Source: Absidia repens (lineage: Eukaryota > Mucoromycota > Mucoromycetes > Mucorales > Cunninghamellaceae). From it: DNA of 64,000 nt. The notes under the pieces were generated by a model. It searched no databases. It was not told the origin of the DNA and saw only the letters and a list, made by a program, of their open reading frames with translations. Of this stretch, positions 22,879 to 34,611 are shown piece after piece (the first letter of the stretch is position 1; each line of letters starts with the position of its first letter). Location of the stretch: contig MCGE01000007.1 of NCBI GenBank assembly GCA_002105175.1, forward strand, positions 558,001 through 622,000, read 5' to 3'. The position numbers were made by a program, and so were the translations under genes.

Positions 22879-25800
22879 TCAGTAGACTGACATACACATG
22901 CCACCAGTTAAAAGTGCCATGGAAATTAACCAAATTAAATGAATGGATAACAATAATAAACTATGGGATATTTTTTCACTATTAAAAAAAAAAAAAAAGG
23001 GTTCAGTCCTATTTGTCTTTTTTTTTTTTTGTATCCCCTTGAAGAACCTACCTCCAAAAATCAACAGTAGCTAAAAGAATCACAGGATAGAATATCAGAG
23101 GTTTGGTGGAGTAAGGCAAGCAGGGATATGTACAAGTAGCGACCTGGATCGCACACAAACACACGAAAAATCGATTAGTAAATGATACGTCTCTCTGCCC
23201 CCTCTCGCTCACTCTCTCTCCCCTCCCTGACTAATTTTCATTTGCTTTTACCTTGAATACGGCTGTGATGGTTTTCAAAATGTGGAGATAAAATTTTTCA
23301 TCTTGCATAAGAAGAGAATAAGATGAAGGTGTATCGAGTAAAAGTAAAGGTGAGTGGCGCTCATCATCGTCTGACGCTGAATCAGGATAAGAATGGTCGT
23401 TCGTTCTTTTCTGTCTTTTTCGCATGCCATGGGTTGATGAATTTGGCTCCAAAACGTTGCTATGATGATCTGTTCGAATATAATGGCTTTCCAATTCGGT
23501 TGTTTGTAGATTGGATCTTTTTGAGGTGGTCCGTACAGGAGTGCTTAGATCGCTGTGTGTGAAGTCAAAATCCATGTCTGTTGTGTTGTCGTCCTCCTCC
23601 TCCATATCGTCTAGTGCAACCGTTTTAATTTGTTCATCGAGCTCCATCACTGATGTCAGTTCGGTATCTGCAGTAGGTTCGATGGAAGTCACGTCTTGTG
23701 TCGTTGGTGTTGATGGCTGTATGCTCCACGGTGGTGAGGAGGAAGGTCGTCGACGTCTGCCCACGAGAAGCGCATTGGAAGGCATCACACCATTTGCTGG
23801 AGAGAACGAGGACGCTGCAGCAGCCACAGCGGCGGAAGTGGACGCATCGAAGCGGGGCGTGGATGTTGGAGAAGAAGTCGTCGGTTCACCGTCAGCTACC
23901 CAATCATTGGAGGAGAGATCTTGATGAGAGTCAAACTGAACCTGGCCAAGCTTGGATAGGATTTCTTGACAGGAGGGTCTTTTAGAAGGGTCTTTTGACA
24001 AAAGTAACCGAATGAGCATCTTGAATTCATTAGGTATATCGGTGGCATGTTGTCGTTTCATATTTTCCATCATTGCTGCAACGTTTGGCGCAGTTGTGTC
24101 TTTGAATATATCGAATCTTGATTTTGGGAAGGTGATTCTATAAAAACAAATGATTGAATTACAATGGTTAATAAGTCAAATTCATATTTAGTTGAATTGT
24201 TATCCTTTACTTACTCTTTGAATGCCAGGATTTCCTTTCGTAAGGTATCCACATCATCAACATTGGAGTAAGGTAAGCGTGAGTAGCACAGATAATACAG
24301 TACCATTCCAAGGGACCACATATCGGCTTTCGGAGAGTATTCCACGGTATTTCGACCATGTGGATCCAGTCGAACATGTTCTGGAGCCATAAATTCCATC
24401 GTCCCAGTAGCGCCAGTTCGATCACTATCAGGTACACCCTCCAAATCTTCACATTCACCAAAATCAGAGATCAAGACACGCGGACTATATGATTGAAATA
24501 AATAAAACGTACCACTTGTCTTAGCATGATTTCCCTAGTTTAATTTCCTTTTTCTTAAAAAACTTACATTTTGAAAACTTCCGATCCCCGACGACGATCA
24601 TCCCATTTTAACAGAAGATTGGCCAACTTCAAATCACGATGCACAATATGTTGCTGATGTAAATGATCCAGTCCCTGCACAATGTCCAAAAATAGAGATG
24701 ATATTTCTGCCATTCCAAGTAGTCGTTTTTGTGTTTGAATGGGTTGCTTATTCTGCACTTCCGCCTCGTATTCGTCTTGCTGCTGTAGCTGTCGTTTGAT
24801 GCGTTCGCGTTTCAATTCTTTGGGTGATTTCTTTTTTTCGCCTGGTTGCTGATGATGTTCTGACGATATTTCAGGTTCAAGATACTCTTCAAGATTGCCC
24901 CCATTTGCGCATTCCTATGTTTGTGATGTCAAAAGAATGGAGGTCAGTATCACGCCATTTTCTTATGTATTGTCTTTCTTACCATCAGGATAAATAAACA
25001 AGGAACTTTAGGGCCTGTATAACAAGAAAAATTAGTCATCGTGGATTCTACTACATCAATACTATAGTATGTTTCAATATCTTACCAAAAGGAGTGAGCC
25101 GGTCATATTCCAACCAAGAGTGCTTGTAGCTAACAATATTCGGATGATGTAATCGTTCAAGTAGATGGACCTCACGTAGCATTTTGACCAGCCAAGTATG
25201 ATTATTTCCTGATTGGAGAAGCAATAAAAAGTTAAGTACCTATGCTGTGTCGCCCCAGTCCTGAAAAGATTTTTCTCTTACCAATAGCCACCTTTTTCAC
25301 AGCATATTTTCCAAGTTTGACACCATCCAAAATATGTTCACACAAATAGACACTACCACGGAATCCACGGCCCAGTTTTCGTAATTCAATAAAAAAGTTG
25401 GAGTAATAACCTTGATTGATGGCGTTGGCATTCAGATGAAGAGTAGAGGTGGATTCATCAAATAAGTCATCCAAAGGTTTTTCCAATCCATTTGTCGAAC
25501 GTGGTGTATTGTCGGTAGATGTTTTCGGAGTCCTATTAAAAGATGGCCATATGTTTTTTTTTAAAAAAAAAAAAAATCAGTTTCGCTATGAACAGAGACC
25601 CTATATATAAACTATACCGTTACCTACCCCATAGGCGATGACCGAAGTAATCTAAAGTAATTACGATCCATATATGTTGGTTGAGAGTTCTATAAAAAAT
25701 AAACGCAGACCAGAGAAAGATGTCAGTAGTGATAATCCACTGTTTAGTCGTTGGGAATACCTACCAAAGTTTGATCGTTTTTCGAATATGGCCTATGGCA

Positions 25801-26584
25801 TAAAGGACATTCGGATACACCCTGAGAAAATTAGTCAATGAATCTGATCACGTTCCATTCATCCATGTCCTTAAAGATGCTTACCTCTGTTTCCGTTGAT
25901 GGCGGTAACGTAGAGTGAGCTTCCATAGGTATATAACGCTGCACAGATACTTGTTGATTTTCTTGATTGTATAATACCGCATTTCCACTGTCTTCGTTAC
26001 GTCTATGTTTCAAAGAAGGAATCAAAATGATAAGTTTAATAGTTAATAAAGTGAGGATAATGAACTTACAAAATTACAGTCCATTCACGGTACGGTACTA
26101 GTTCGAAGTGTTGTTTCAATTGTGACCCATCATCCCCATTGAGTACAGTGTACGGTCGATGATAATGATCAGTATATGATGATGAAGTGTTGTCATTGCC
26201 GGTAATGTCGCCAATAAGATTACCTACAGATCGAGATCGTTGTCGAGCGGAAGTGCTGGTGGTGGTGGTAGTGGTGGTGGACGTTGCAGACGCAGGTAAT
26301 TGACTGTCAGCAAAGTTAGGGGAAAGCACAATATGTTTTAAACTGGTGGGGGAGGGACGGTAATCACTTGGTAGGTACGGTAACGGTGGCGGGATGCTTG
26401 GTGGTGGTGGTGGTAGAGGAGGAGTAAATGACACTGAAGTTTTGTCGTCGGGTAAGCGAAATGATATCATTTGAGTAGTTGATGCATCTTTATCTGATTG
26501 AGTGGCATGATGATAAATACCATGAGGAGGATCGTCATTGGAAATAGTAGTCGGAGGAAAGGCGTTTTCATCATTGTTGTCCAT
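22879..26584 (-). CDS. IKS1: Serine/threonine protein kinase, IKS1 family
   Basis: Fungal protein kinase of the Iks1 group. Twelve exons starting at 26584 and ending at the TGA 22879-22881 join in frame to 950 residues. The exons are 26070-26584, 25885-26002, 25765-25821, 25628-25689, 25282-25532, 25086-25208, 24983-25014, 24568-24914, 24215-24484, 23252-24137, 23052-23143 and 22879-22978. The N-terminal part is Pro-rich and low complexity, then SECPLCHRPY, a zinc-finger-like CPLC motif. The kinase domain shows LGRGFRGSVYLCEH, Lys in YAVKKVAI, HRDLKLAN, SDFGECED, FMAPEH and ADMWSLGMVLYYLCYSRLPY. A charged insert (24760-24860) separates the lobes. The C-terminus ends in two hydrophobic segments (PLIFYPVILLATVDF; SLLLLSIHLIWLISMALLTG), as in Iks1, so the protein is probably membrane-anchored. 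It diverges from the ECHDC1-like gene across 231 bases. Confidence 0.92.
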
Positions 26585-26815
26585 AATACTATACACAATC
26601 AATAATAAAATAAAAATAAAATAAAACAAAAGAGCAAAAGAGCCGTGAGAGTTGGAAAAAATATTAACGGGTTCTCCCATTTCCTGCATTGACCAATAGC
26701 TGGAAGGTGACAAGGCTTAATATTCCATCTCCGCTAAAGCCAAAAAAAATCACATGTTGAATTTCCTTAACTCCCTTTTCTTTTTCTTTTTTTATTCTTC
26801 GGTTCTCGGAACTTC
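26585..26815. promoter_or_regulatory. Shared divergent promoter region
   Basis: 231 bases separate the ATGs of IKS1 (minus) and the ECHDC1-like gene (plus). It includes a CT/T-rich tract at 26768-26799 next to the plus-strand gene and an A/T-rich block near IKS1. The two genes must share or interleave promoters. No specific factor site is claimed. Confidence 0.5.
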
Positions 26816-27743
26816 ATGTCAGTACTGCTACCAACCGATCCTTTATCAATAACTTGTGACAAACTAAGACCGTTAGGTCAAGGCGCAGTGACATTTAATG
26901 CGAACTTTGCACCTGGTGTGGGCTTGATTGAACTCCATCATCCTGAACGGCACAACTCTCTCTCTGGTAAAATGATGGCTGAATTTCGAGATATCATTCT
27001 GAGATTAGAACAACTACCTAATGACAGTGACATGGTGGCCTTGATTGTTACCGGCTGCCGAGGAAAATCTTTTTGCGCTGGCATAGGTAAAAAAGAAATA
27101 TATAATAAAAACTGAAGGCCATATACAGTAAAAACGAATGACACATCTTTTTTTACTAGATTTGGCGTTTGCTCAGGAATACATGCAAGGATCAGGACAG
27201 GCGGGTGAGACGGTGAATCGATTTATGCACGACACATTGACTCGCTTTGCATGTCTTCCTTTGATCACAGTAGCATCGATGGCTGGGGCAGCGTTAGGCG
27301 GTGGCACTGAAGTCCTGACGGCGTTTGATTATATATGTATGGATGCCTCGACCTTTATTCGGTTTGTTCAAACAAGAATGGGTGTGACGTCACCTTGGGG
27401 TGGGGCACGACGTCTGGTATCTCGTATTGGTCAAAAACATGCCTTGCGTATCTTGGCGGGTGCGCCTGTGGTTGACGCTGTCATGGCCCAGTCGGTTGGT
27501 TTAGTGGATAAGGTGGTGGAAAAATCAGCAACAAAAGAGGCGGCGTATGATGCGTGTCTGGCTGCTTGTCTTGAATTTGTGGACTCATTTGTGGTGGATC
27601 AGAAATCGGGCGGGGAACGGGTGTCTCCGGTTGCTGTGCGTGGCATGAAGTTGCTGATGACTAGATCTGCTGGTAGTACTATTAGCGATGTAGATTATGA
27701 AATGTTTTTATTCAACAGTGTAGTGGGGTCTTCCAAATTGTAA
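26816..27743 (+). CDS. Enoyl-CoA hydratase/isomerase family protein, ECHDC1-like
   Basis: Crotonase-fold protein closest, among families I know, to ethylmalonyl-CoA decarboxylase (ECHDC1), a metabolite-proofreading enzyme that removes ethylmalonyl-CoA. Two exons, 26816-27086 and 27160-27743, give 284 residues. Crotonase signatures: IELHHPERHNSLSGKMM, the oxyanion-hole segment GKSFCAGIDL and the second one MAGAALGGGTEV. The segment FIRFVQTRMGVTSPWGGARR is like the ECHDC1 motif IRFVHKEMGI-x-WGGATRL. A clear peroxisomal targeting signal is the C-terminal SKL, which here ends the protein (VVGSSKL). The enzyme may therefore act in peroxisomes, unlike cytosolic animal ECHDC1. Substrate is inferred. 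An AATAAA polyadenylation signal lies near 27775. Confidence 0.87.
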
Positions 27744-27829
27744 TTTTTTTTTTAATTTTTACTGGTCTATTGTCAATAAACTCTCTTCTTCTTCCCCCTC
27801 CTTTCCTATTCAATATTTTTTTTTTATTC

Positions 27830-29240
27830 CATCTGCAAACGGTGGATTCTTTTCATGAACAATGGGTCGGTTTGCTCTATTTGGTAAAAGACGCTTATTG
27901 ATTTGATCTATACCAAAACCGATGATCTCATACATAATCTTGGATATGCATGATAGTGTGTATGGGTGGAAATGGAATGAATGATGGTCATGTTTTACTG
28001 GCAAAATATACATCCGTAAGTGATATCATATGAAAAGAGTGTGCAAATCACTGACTATTGTTTATTTTTATACATTTGTTTATTTGTATGCTAGGGATAG
28101 GGTTGTTAACTGCATTGGACTTTACTTGTATGTGTGACTGGTTCCAGACTAGCGACGTTAATGCGATCTGATTCTTGAAGAAAAATGATGATCTTATCAA
28201 ACAGTACTATGGTTTTACTCCATATTTAGATGATCAATTGCTGTAGTATATCGGTGATTTGGAGATGTTCACTATTGCAAGCGGGCTCTGAAATCCAAAT
28301 TTTTGACCTTGTGGATGGTGAATGGACGTCCTTCTTCTTAATGATACCTTCTTTTATTTGGTATACTATGGAAGACGTACTTTTAGCTCAATTAGAAAGC
28401 AATAATTTGGTTATCTATCGGTAGAAACGAAGATTTGGGGATGCTGATAGTGATGTATCTGATGATGACGATCTTGCTGACCTTGTAAGTCGATCCTCCT
28501 TCTCCTCCCAAAAAGAAAAGTGAACTTGAATTGACCATATTGAAACTTTGTAGGGGACATTGATCAGCGCACGCACGATTATAATGCAGCAAAATGGACA
28601 ACGAACAGGATCTAAAGGTGTGAATGATGATCAAAAGTATCGACAGCAAATGGTTGCCTCCAAAAAACAAAGCCAACTAGCAGAATACAGTACCATGTTT
28701 CCAGGACGAGTGCCACTGACGACCATTTTCCTTCACAATCGTCAGCAACAGTAACATCAGCACATTGAAATGATACTGGACTCAAAATACCTATGGCAAC
28801 AATAGTAACATGGTGATAATGATAGCCTCAAAAACAATTTTGACAATCGAGGGTTGCTCGAGCCATCCAGGAAGAAATGACTACGGGAACTGAAGCAGCT
28901 ACGCCACCATTAGAAACGATAAAGATCTTCGAGTATTTTGTGACAGTGGTGCATAGTATCGATGATAGTGCATTTACATGATGATTGTCTGGAACAGTGC
29001 CGTCATTTGGATTTGATCTTGCAAGGGTTAGTGCGAATATATAGCTTCGCCAAAAAGTGATACGTGAGTCTGCATTGGACCTGAAATTCGATTTGGTTGG
29101 ACCACCTGCCATTTTGGGGGTACGAGAGTGACATGCCAATTGCCAACTTGGTGCGCCTAGGCGATGGACTACTGGATAGTGGAGGTGCGGCGAAGTATTA
29201 CGCTGCAGAAGCTGTGGAAGACGTCCTTCTTAGGTAATTT
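27830..29240 (+). pseudogene. Decayed multi-exon coding sequence, unidentified
   Basis: Protein-like stretches follow one another on the + strand in changing frames. KKNDDLIKQYYGFTPYLDDQ (about 28177-28240) and YIGDLEMFTIASGL have in-frame TGA and TAG codons between them. KRRFGDADSDVSDDDD runs to a donor-like GTAAG at 28487. RATRAIQEEMTTGTEA (about 28856) leads to EYFVTVVHSIDDSAF. ECLEQCRHLDLILQGL-like, VIRESALDLKFDLVGPP and ESDMPIANLVRLGDGLLDSG segments follow, ending in a stop near 29237. At least three frameshifts and several stops are needed, so it is very likely a dead gene. I do not recognise the parent family. Confidence 0.5.
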
Positions 29241-29985
29241 AGAAAAAAAAAAAAGTAAGTGTGATATCATGGGGCAGGATGGGGGTGCCTGTGTGTGTGT
29301 GGATGTAGTGTATGACAAATGACAAATGACTCACCTGCATAATTCTTTTACTTGGTTTAGATATAGTGTTTTTTTATCTGACGAAGATCAATATACCTAG
29401 GATAGATGAATGTTGATGATTATGAATAAAGATACTATTTTTTTTTTTTTTTTACTATATGACTTGTCTTCAGAGTTGGAGTAATAGTTTGTTTCTTTTT
29501 TTTTTTTTAATTGTTGCATTTTTGATTTATTTTAATGTTGTCTCTAGGATAAAAATATAACTAGTGATCAGTGATAATGGGTTTTTATGTGATAGTTTTG
29601 AATGTTACTTTGGCTTGCTTATTTTGGTTAAAGGGGTTCCACATAGTAAGAGTTCCCTGGAATAAAACAGCGTCATAGCATGAACTCAAATAAATGCCTC
29701 TCTTATGTTTTTCTCTCTCACGCACACGCATTTTTTTTTATTGTTATTTTTAGTGCGGAGGTCAGATCACCAACATCAACCCCCTCCCCTGACATAGATT
29801 ACTTAGTGGGGAGTAGGTGAACTGATAAGAGATTTGGCCAATCAATGACCGCTGATCTTTTCGATTGTCTGTTTAAAGTGGTGGTTGAAACTCAGCTGAC
29901 TGATGGCTATAAATGCTCACCTGTGATTTTTTTGGTCCTTTTCTTTACTATATCTATTTTATCAATCTTTTTATAAACATAAAAA
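29241..29985. other. Upstream region of the P5CR gene
   Basis: AT-rich with poly(T) runs (29438-29454, 29496-29508). The last 100 bases hold the PRO3 promoter. Confidence 0.45.
29908..29914 (+). promoter_or_regulatory. TATA-like box upstream of PRO3
   Basis: TATAAAT lies 72-78 bases upstream of the ATG at 29986, followed by a T-rich stretch typical of a fungal core promoter. The assignment is positional. Confidence 0.5.
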
Positions 29986-31021
29986 ATGAATACTACTACA
30001 ACAACAACAACTACTACCACTACTAATGCTGCACCCAAGTCATTCAAGGTGGAAAGGTTACAAGCCATTACCTCTCATTTGTCTACTCATCCTACGGTGT
30101 CATTCATTGGCGGTGGTAACATGGCCGAAGCCATTCTGTGTGGATTGCAATCCAGCGGCCACCCTGGTGCCAAACTCAAGTACTCTGAACCTTTTGAAGA
30201 AAGACGTCATTATATGCAAACAAAGTACCCTGATATGGTGGGATCTGCCGACAATTTTGAAGTGATCGAAGGTGCGGATGTGGTGATTTTGGCCGTCAAG
30301 CCTCAGGTGCTGCGTCAAGTCATGTCATCATGCTCTGATCTTTTACTCAAGAACCCTTCAACATTGATCATATCCATTGCAGCTGGAATTACCACGGAAG
30401 ATATGCACAAATGGATGCACACCGATAAACCTGTGAACATTGTACGATGCATGCCAAATACTCCCTCCCTGTTGGGCGAAGGTGCTGCTGGACTTTTTGC
30501 TACCGAAAATGTGACCTTACAACAAAAGGAGACTGCCGAAAATATCATGCGTGCTGTGGCCAAGCAAGTTCTGTGGGTGCAAGACGAAGGTTTAATTGAC
30601 TCGGTGACGGGGATCAGTGGCAGTGGACCTGCCTACTTCTTTTTAATCATGGAAGCTATGCGTAAGTTGCTGTATTGTTGTTTTTAAAGAAAAAATAATA
30701 ATCTTGTCTGTGGTTCTTATATTCCTCGTTTTTGGTTTATTTTTATTGAATATAGAAAATGCTGGTGTTGCAGCCGGTCTGACACCCGAAGATGCCAAGG
30801 CTTTGACTCTCCAGACATGTTTGGGTGCTACTAAAATGGCTCAAACCTCAGAAGATGACTTGGCTACCTTACGACGCAAGGTTACCTCTCCCAAAGGAAC
30901 AACTGAAGCCGCCATTAATTCTTTGGAAGCAAACAATATTCGTAAGGTGATGAAGGATGCCGTATTTGCTGCTGCCAACCGTGGTCGCGAATTGTCAAGG
31001 GAACTTGGACAAGAACAATAA
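29986..31021 (+). CDS. PRO3: Pyrroline-5-carboxylate reductase
   Basis: Catalyses the last step of proline synthesis, NAD(P)H-dependent reduction of 1-pyrroline-5-carboxylate. Two exons, 29986-30661 and 30756-31021, give 313 residues. Near the N-terminus is the dinucleotide-binding motif VSFIGGGNMAEAI. Further signatures are VVILAVKPQVLRQVM, NIVRCMPNTPSLLGEG and the family signature TGISGSGPAYFF, with LRRKVTSPKGTTEAAI near the C-terminus. Length and order match the family. Before the enzyme fold is a run of eleven threonines encoded by ACT/ACA repeats, probably microsatellite expansion in the 5' end. The intron is 94 bases. An AATAAA signal lies near 31165. Confidence 0.96.
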
Positions 31022-31968
31022 TGGCTTGCTTTATCTATTCCGTCAATACCCTATCCCTTATGTTTTGCTTACTTTTTTTTACTCTTGATTATCTCTTTAT
31101 TATTTCCCATTTTGTACAGCAATAGTAGCTTTTTTTTTTATATATATGTATATATTGATATCTTGAAATAAAAAACTTTTTTTTTTTTTATGAATATCTC
31201 CATCCTTATGATGTTCGAATTGAATGTTGGAAATTTGTCGCCCAGAAGGTGCTCTGTTAAGAATTTGAACGGACGTGGGTGAAATTAAGATCGGGATTGG
31301 CTAGGCGAAAGGATGATTGATTGTTCGGAGGGTCAAATTGAGGAGGAAGAGGCAAAGGAATTTGGTAGAGAATACATGAAGTGTGCTTAAGCTAAAGCTT
31401 CGGAAGGTCCCTCTTTTTATTGAAATGTTTTAAATTAACACCATCATGACTTTTCGGGACTGCTCCATATCGACCTTTTTAGGTTCATTCTGCAATACTT
31501 GTATTTACAACATTCGTACATCTACGACCTTTATTGGGGTTTGATACCCTATCGACACGACAAACTACTAGTAAAAAGACAAGACATATTTTCTTTAACT
31601 ATATATATAAGCCATGACAAATAATAGAAATATGTAGCCTAATGACAGTACCATGGTACCTAGATAAATAGCTAAAGGTGGAGTACTTAGGGTGTGTGTG
31701 GGTGTGTGTGGGTGTGTGTGAAGTGTGTGAGGTAGCTATCCTGTTAAGAAATAAACATAACGCAAGATAATGTATTTCAACCATTGATGGTACGTTAATC
31801 TGCACCGATTGAATTACAATTCTGAAGTAAAAGGAGTAAACTAAACTATGTGAATTATTTTATATTGTCTGCAGAGGCATCAAGAGAAAAGGATAGCTAT
31901 GTTGAGTATGTTGTATGTTGTTGACAGGTGTTTAAAAGGGTCAAAATTTCTTCTGAGACAAAAAAACA
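31022..31968. other. 3' flank of PRO3 and spacer
   Basis: Polyadenylation region, a T run at 31178-31188 and a GTGTGTGTGG minisatellite at 31691-31718. No gene seen. Confidence 0.5.
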
Positions 31969-32288
31969 TTCAAATCCCGCCCACGTGAATATTTATTTGT
32001 TTTTCTTTCTTTTTCTTTTTCTCCTCCTTCCAACTTCAATGAGATTTTGGTGGAATTAGATTAGTTTCAGGACTAGTTTAGAAGGGGTTTCAGCTCAGGG
32101 ATTACAAGATGCATGGGGAAACCCTTTCATTTTGGATCTAGGATTTAGAGGCACCATTAGTTGACTTTTTGGACCCTTCATTAGCTTAGCTTAATATTAG
32201 TTTGTCCATATATCCGAATAAAAAACGTTTCTCTTTACGTGCTGTAATAAAAAATATCCAGCTTGTCTTTCTCATGCCTTGTACAATA

Positions 32289-32320
<32 letters not shown>

Positions 32321-32650
32321 GCTTTATTGCGAGTGCGCCTTTAATTTAGTGATGACCGATATTATGTTTCAATAACATATATCCTGTTATAATATTTACC
32401 ATGCCTTGTACAGTACAGTATATTAGCTCCCATTCTTCAATTATCCATTTAGTATAATATTGACCATTCTACAAGTCACATATACTAGTCTCCCTCATGA
32501 TTCCTCCGATAGATCCTCTCGTTAAATCCCTTCTTACAATAAACCGCTCTCCTTTAGTTTTAGTATTTATCAATACCTTTCAATACAATATTCCTTTTTA
32601 TCAACCATCCTCTTGTCCATCAGCTGGCAATTAATGTTGCCTTTATAGAA
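31969..32650 (+). repeat. Family A dispersed repeat, copy 5
   Basis: Well-preserved copy. Head TTCAAATCCCGCCCACGTGAA (31969-31989), pyrimidine tract, ATGAGATTTTGGTGG, stem arms GAAGGGGTTTC (32081-32091) and GAAACCCTTTC (32118-32128) with a 26-base loop. ATCCGAATAAAAAACG and internal tail repeats follow. A 30-base poly(T) run interrupts the tail near 32296-32320. It is nearly the reverse complement of copy 6, including the tail segment TCTCCCTCATGATTCCTCC. Confidence 0.92.
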
Positions 32651-33289
32651 TTTTTTATTGGATGCCCGAACCTCGTTCCATATGGCACTACTTTTGTTGA
32701 CCTAATAGTGGATATTTGTTCACAGTTAAAAAGCTGTAATTTTTGTTTGATAGTATTGTTGTCCACCGAAGGCAACCAGCAAATTAAGAAAATACTATCA
32801 CTCTCAGTTATAACAATACTTTACACAAAAAGATGCATTTTATAAAAAATCAGAAGGAATAAACAATAGGTATGATACATGTTGTATTGGAAGAAAAGAA
32901 ATATTCAGATACATAAGGTATTCTGTGTTTTTGAGAAAGGTGTGATTTGTAAGCGTATGTGTACAAATGGCGCAGGTGAAGGAATGCAGTATTATTTTTC
33001 CCTAGTATTGGACACATTCATGCACGAAAAAACAAAAACATGAAAAACAAAAACAAGATGGTGTGCAAATATTTTTTTTATTAAAGCAATAAAATCTAAA
33101 ACAATTTATACAAGATAATAAAAGATGTATCGAAAACTAACATAAAAGGGGAAAAAAAAAGTGCGAGTGTGTTGTTAAGTGATACAATTGGGGTGATAGT
33201 AAATGTGAGTGTTGGGGAAATAAAGGTGTTGTGTAAGCTAGGGGATTTGACTATTAATAGAGGTGGGGTGGGGGGATCCTATGTACGAA
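32651..33289. other. 3' flank of the Zn2Cys6 gene
   Basis: AT-rich with several A-rich stretches (33006-33056). No gene seen; holds the polyadenylation site of the minus-strand gene. Confidence 0.45.
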
Positions 33290-34611
33290 TTATTGTTGAG
33301 CAGGTTCTTGACCAGAAGAAGTTTCATCACCTTTGGATTCTTGAGGAGCAGCATCAGAAGCAGGGGTGGGGGCAGCAGCAGGGGCAGTAGCGGGCTCTTG
33401 ACCAGAAGGTTGTTGTTCTTGAGCAACAGTGGAGGAAGGTTGTTGTTGGCTTTCTTGAGAAGTAGATGAATCTTGATGCAAAGCAGCGGTACAGAGTTGA
33501 GATAATCCAGCGAATTTGTTGGCATCAACGTTTTCTTCAGCACCACCTACAGTAGATTCAGGAGGCGAGGAGGAAGTACCAGATGATGTGGACGCACTTG
33601 GCATAGGTGTCATGGCTTCGGATTTTAATACAGGACTACGTTCATCAGAGGCGGCAGCGGCAGTAGCATTGGTAGTTGACGCTTGTTGTTGCTGTTGATA
33701 GCCATTAGGCTGCTCAGAAGGTTGTTGATAAGATTGAGGTTGATGTTGGACCATGTTTCCATAATGTTGAGGTAAAGAAGTATGCTGTTGTTGCTGTTGC
33801 TGTTGTTGTTGATAAGTGGCAGCATGAGGTTGAGGGTGACTGCCAGGAGGAGGAGGAGCACCACCATCACCTTGACCTTGCATGAGAACAGGATAGGCCA
33901 TTTGAGGATACATAGGATTAACCACGTTATATTGCGGAGCCACCATTTGATCCTTGTAATAATGAGCGCTGTAAGCGTCATAAGCAGGTTGACCATATTG
34001 ATTTAAATTGGTGGGGAAACCATAAGGCAGAGTAGGAGCACGCATAGCACTGGCATATTGTTGGGTGGGGTCTTCAGCCATGTTGGGTTTACGCTGAGTG
34101 GTCTTGTCAGTTTCTATAATAAGAGTTGTTAATATGTAAGCTATCGACAACTTCTCCCATGTCGTCCTTTTCTAAACTTACCAGATTTTTGTCTACGCTT
34201 GTATGGCCCACGCTTGATACCCTTCTTTCGTTCCTTTCGTACAGAGTTGACACAAGAATCAGCAATACCATATTTCACACAACGAGGACAAGGTCGAGCA
34301 TCATCACATTTCTTACAAGCTTTTTGGCAGTTGGCTAATAAAATAAAATACAAAAGTGAGTGATTTTATTCTCTGACAAAAAAAAAAGTATTTATATATG
34401 CGTTTATGGGAGAGGTTAACTTACTACAGGCGTTTTTAACTTGCTTCCGTTTAGCAGGTTGGCCGTTGATATCATGATGTTGCATTGGAGGTAAGCCACT
34501 GGGATGGGCTAGCATGGGTGGGCCGTTAGTCATCACGCCACCAGGAGCACCGGGAGTAGGATATTGGGGGGCTTGGGCATAGCCTTGTTGGTAATATGGC
34601 ATAGATTGCAT
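33290..34611 (-). CDS. Zn2Cys6 transcription factor with Gln-rich C-terminus
   Basis: Fungal binuclear zinc-cluster DNA-binding protein. Three exons (34425-34611, 34182-34334, 33290-34113) give 387 residues. The cluster spans exons 1 and 2: NACTNCQKACKKCDDARPC, then PRCVKYGIADSC, with the six cysteines spaced as C-x2-C-x6-C-x5-6-C-x2-C-x6-C-like. It is followed by the basic linker RKERKKGIKRGPYKRR. N-terminal to it is a Tyr/Gln/Pro-rich segment. The C-terminal exon is low complexity: Gln runs (about 33780-33815), Pro, Ala and Ser tracts, consistent with an activation region. No fungal_trans regulatory domain is present, so targets cannot be inferred. It lies between two inverted family A copies. 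Confidence 0.88.

Noticed and set aside
23511..23924. Plus-strand ORF of 137 codons within IKS1
   Set aside because: Antisense shadow of a low-complexity exon of the kinase.
26585..26713. Upstream extension of IKS1 to an ATG-equivalent at 26713
   Set aside because: It would add a hydrophobic segment read from A/T-rich promoter DNA; the ATG at 26584 starts typical IKS1-like low-complexity sequence.
31969..31989. tRNA gene suggested by TTCAAATCCCG
   Set aside because: Resembles a T-arm/B box, but there is no acceptor stem, anticodon arm or A box at suitable distance in any copy.
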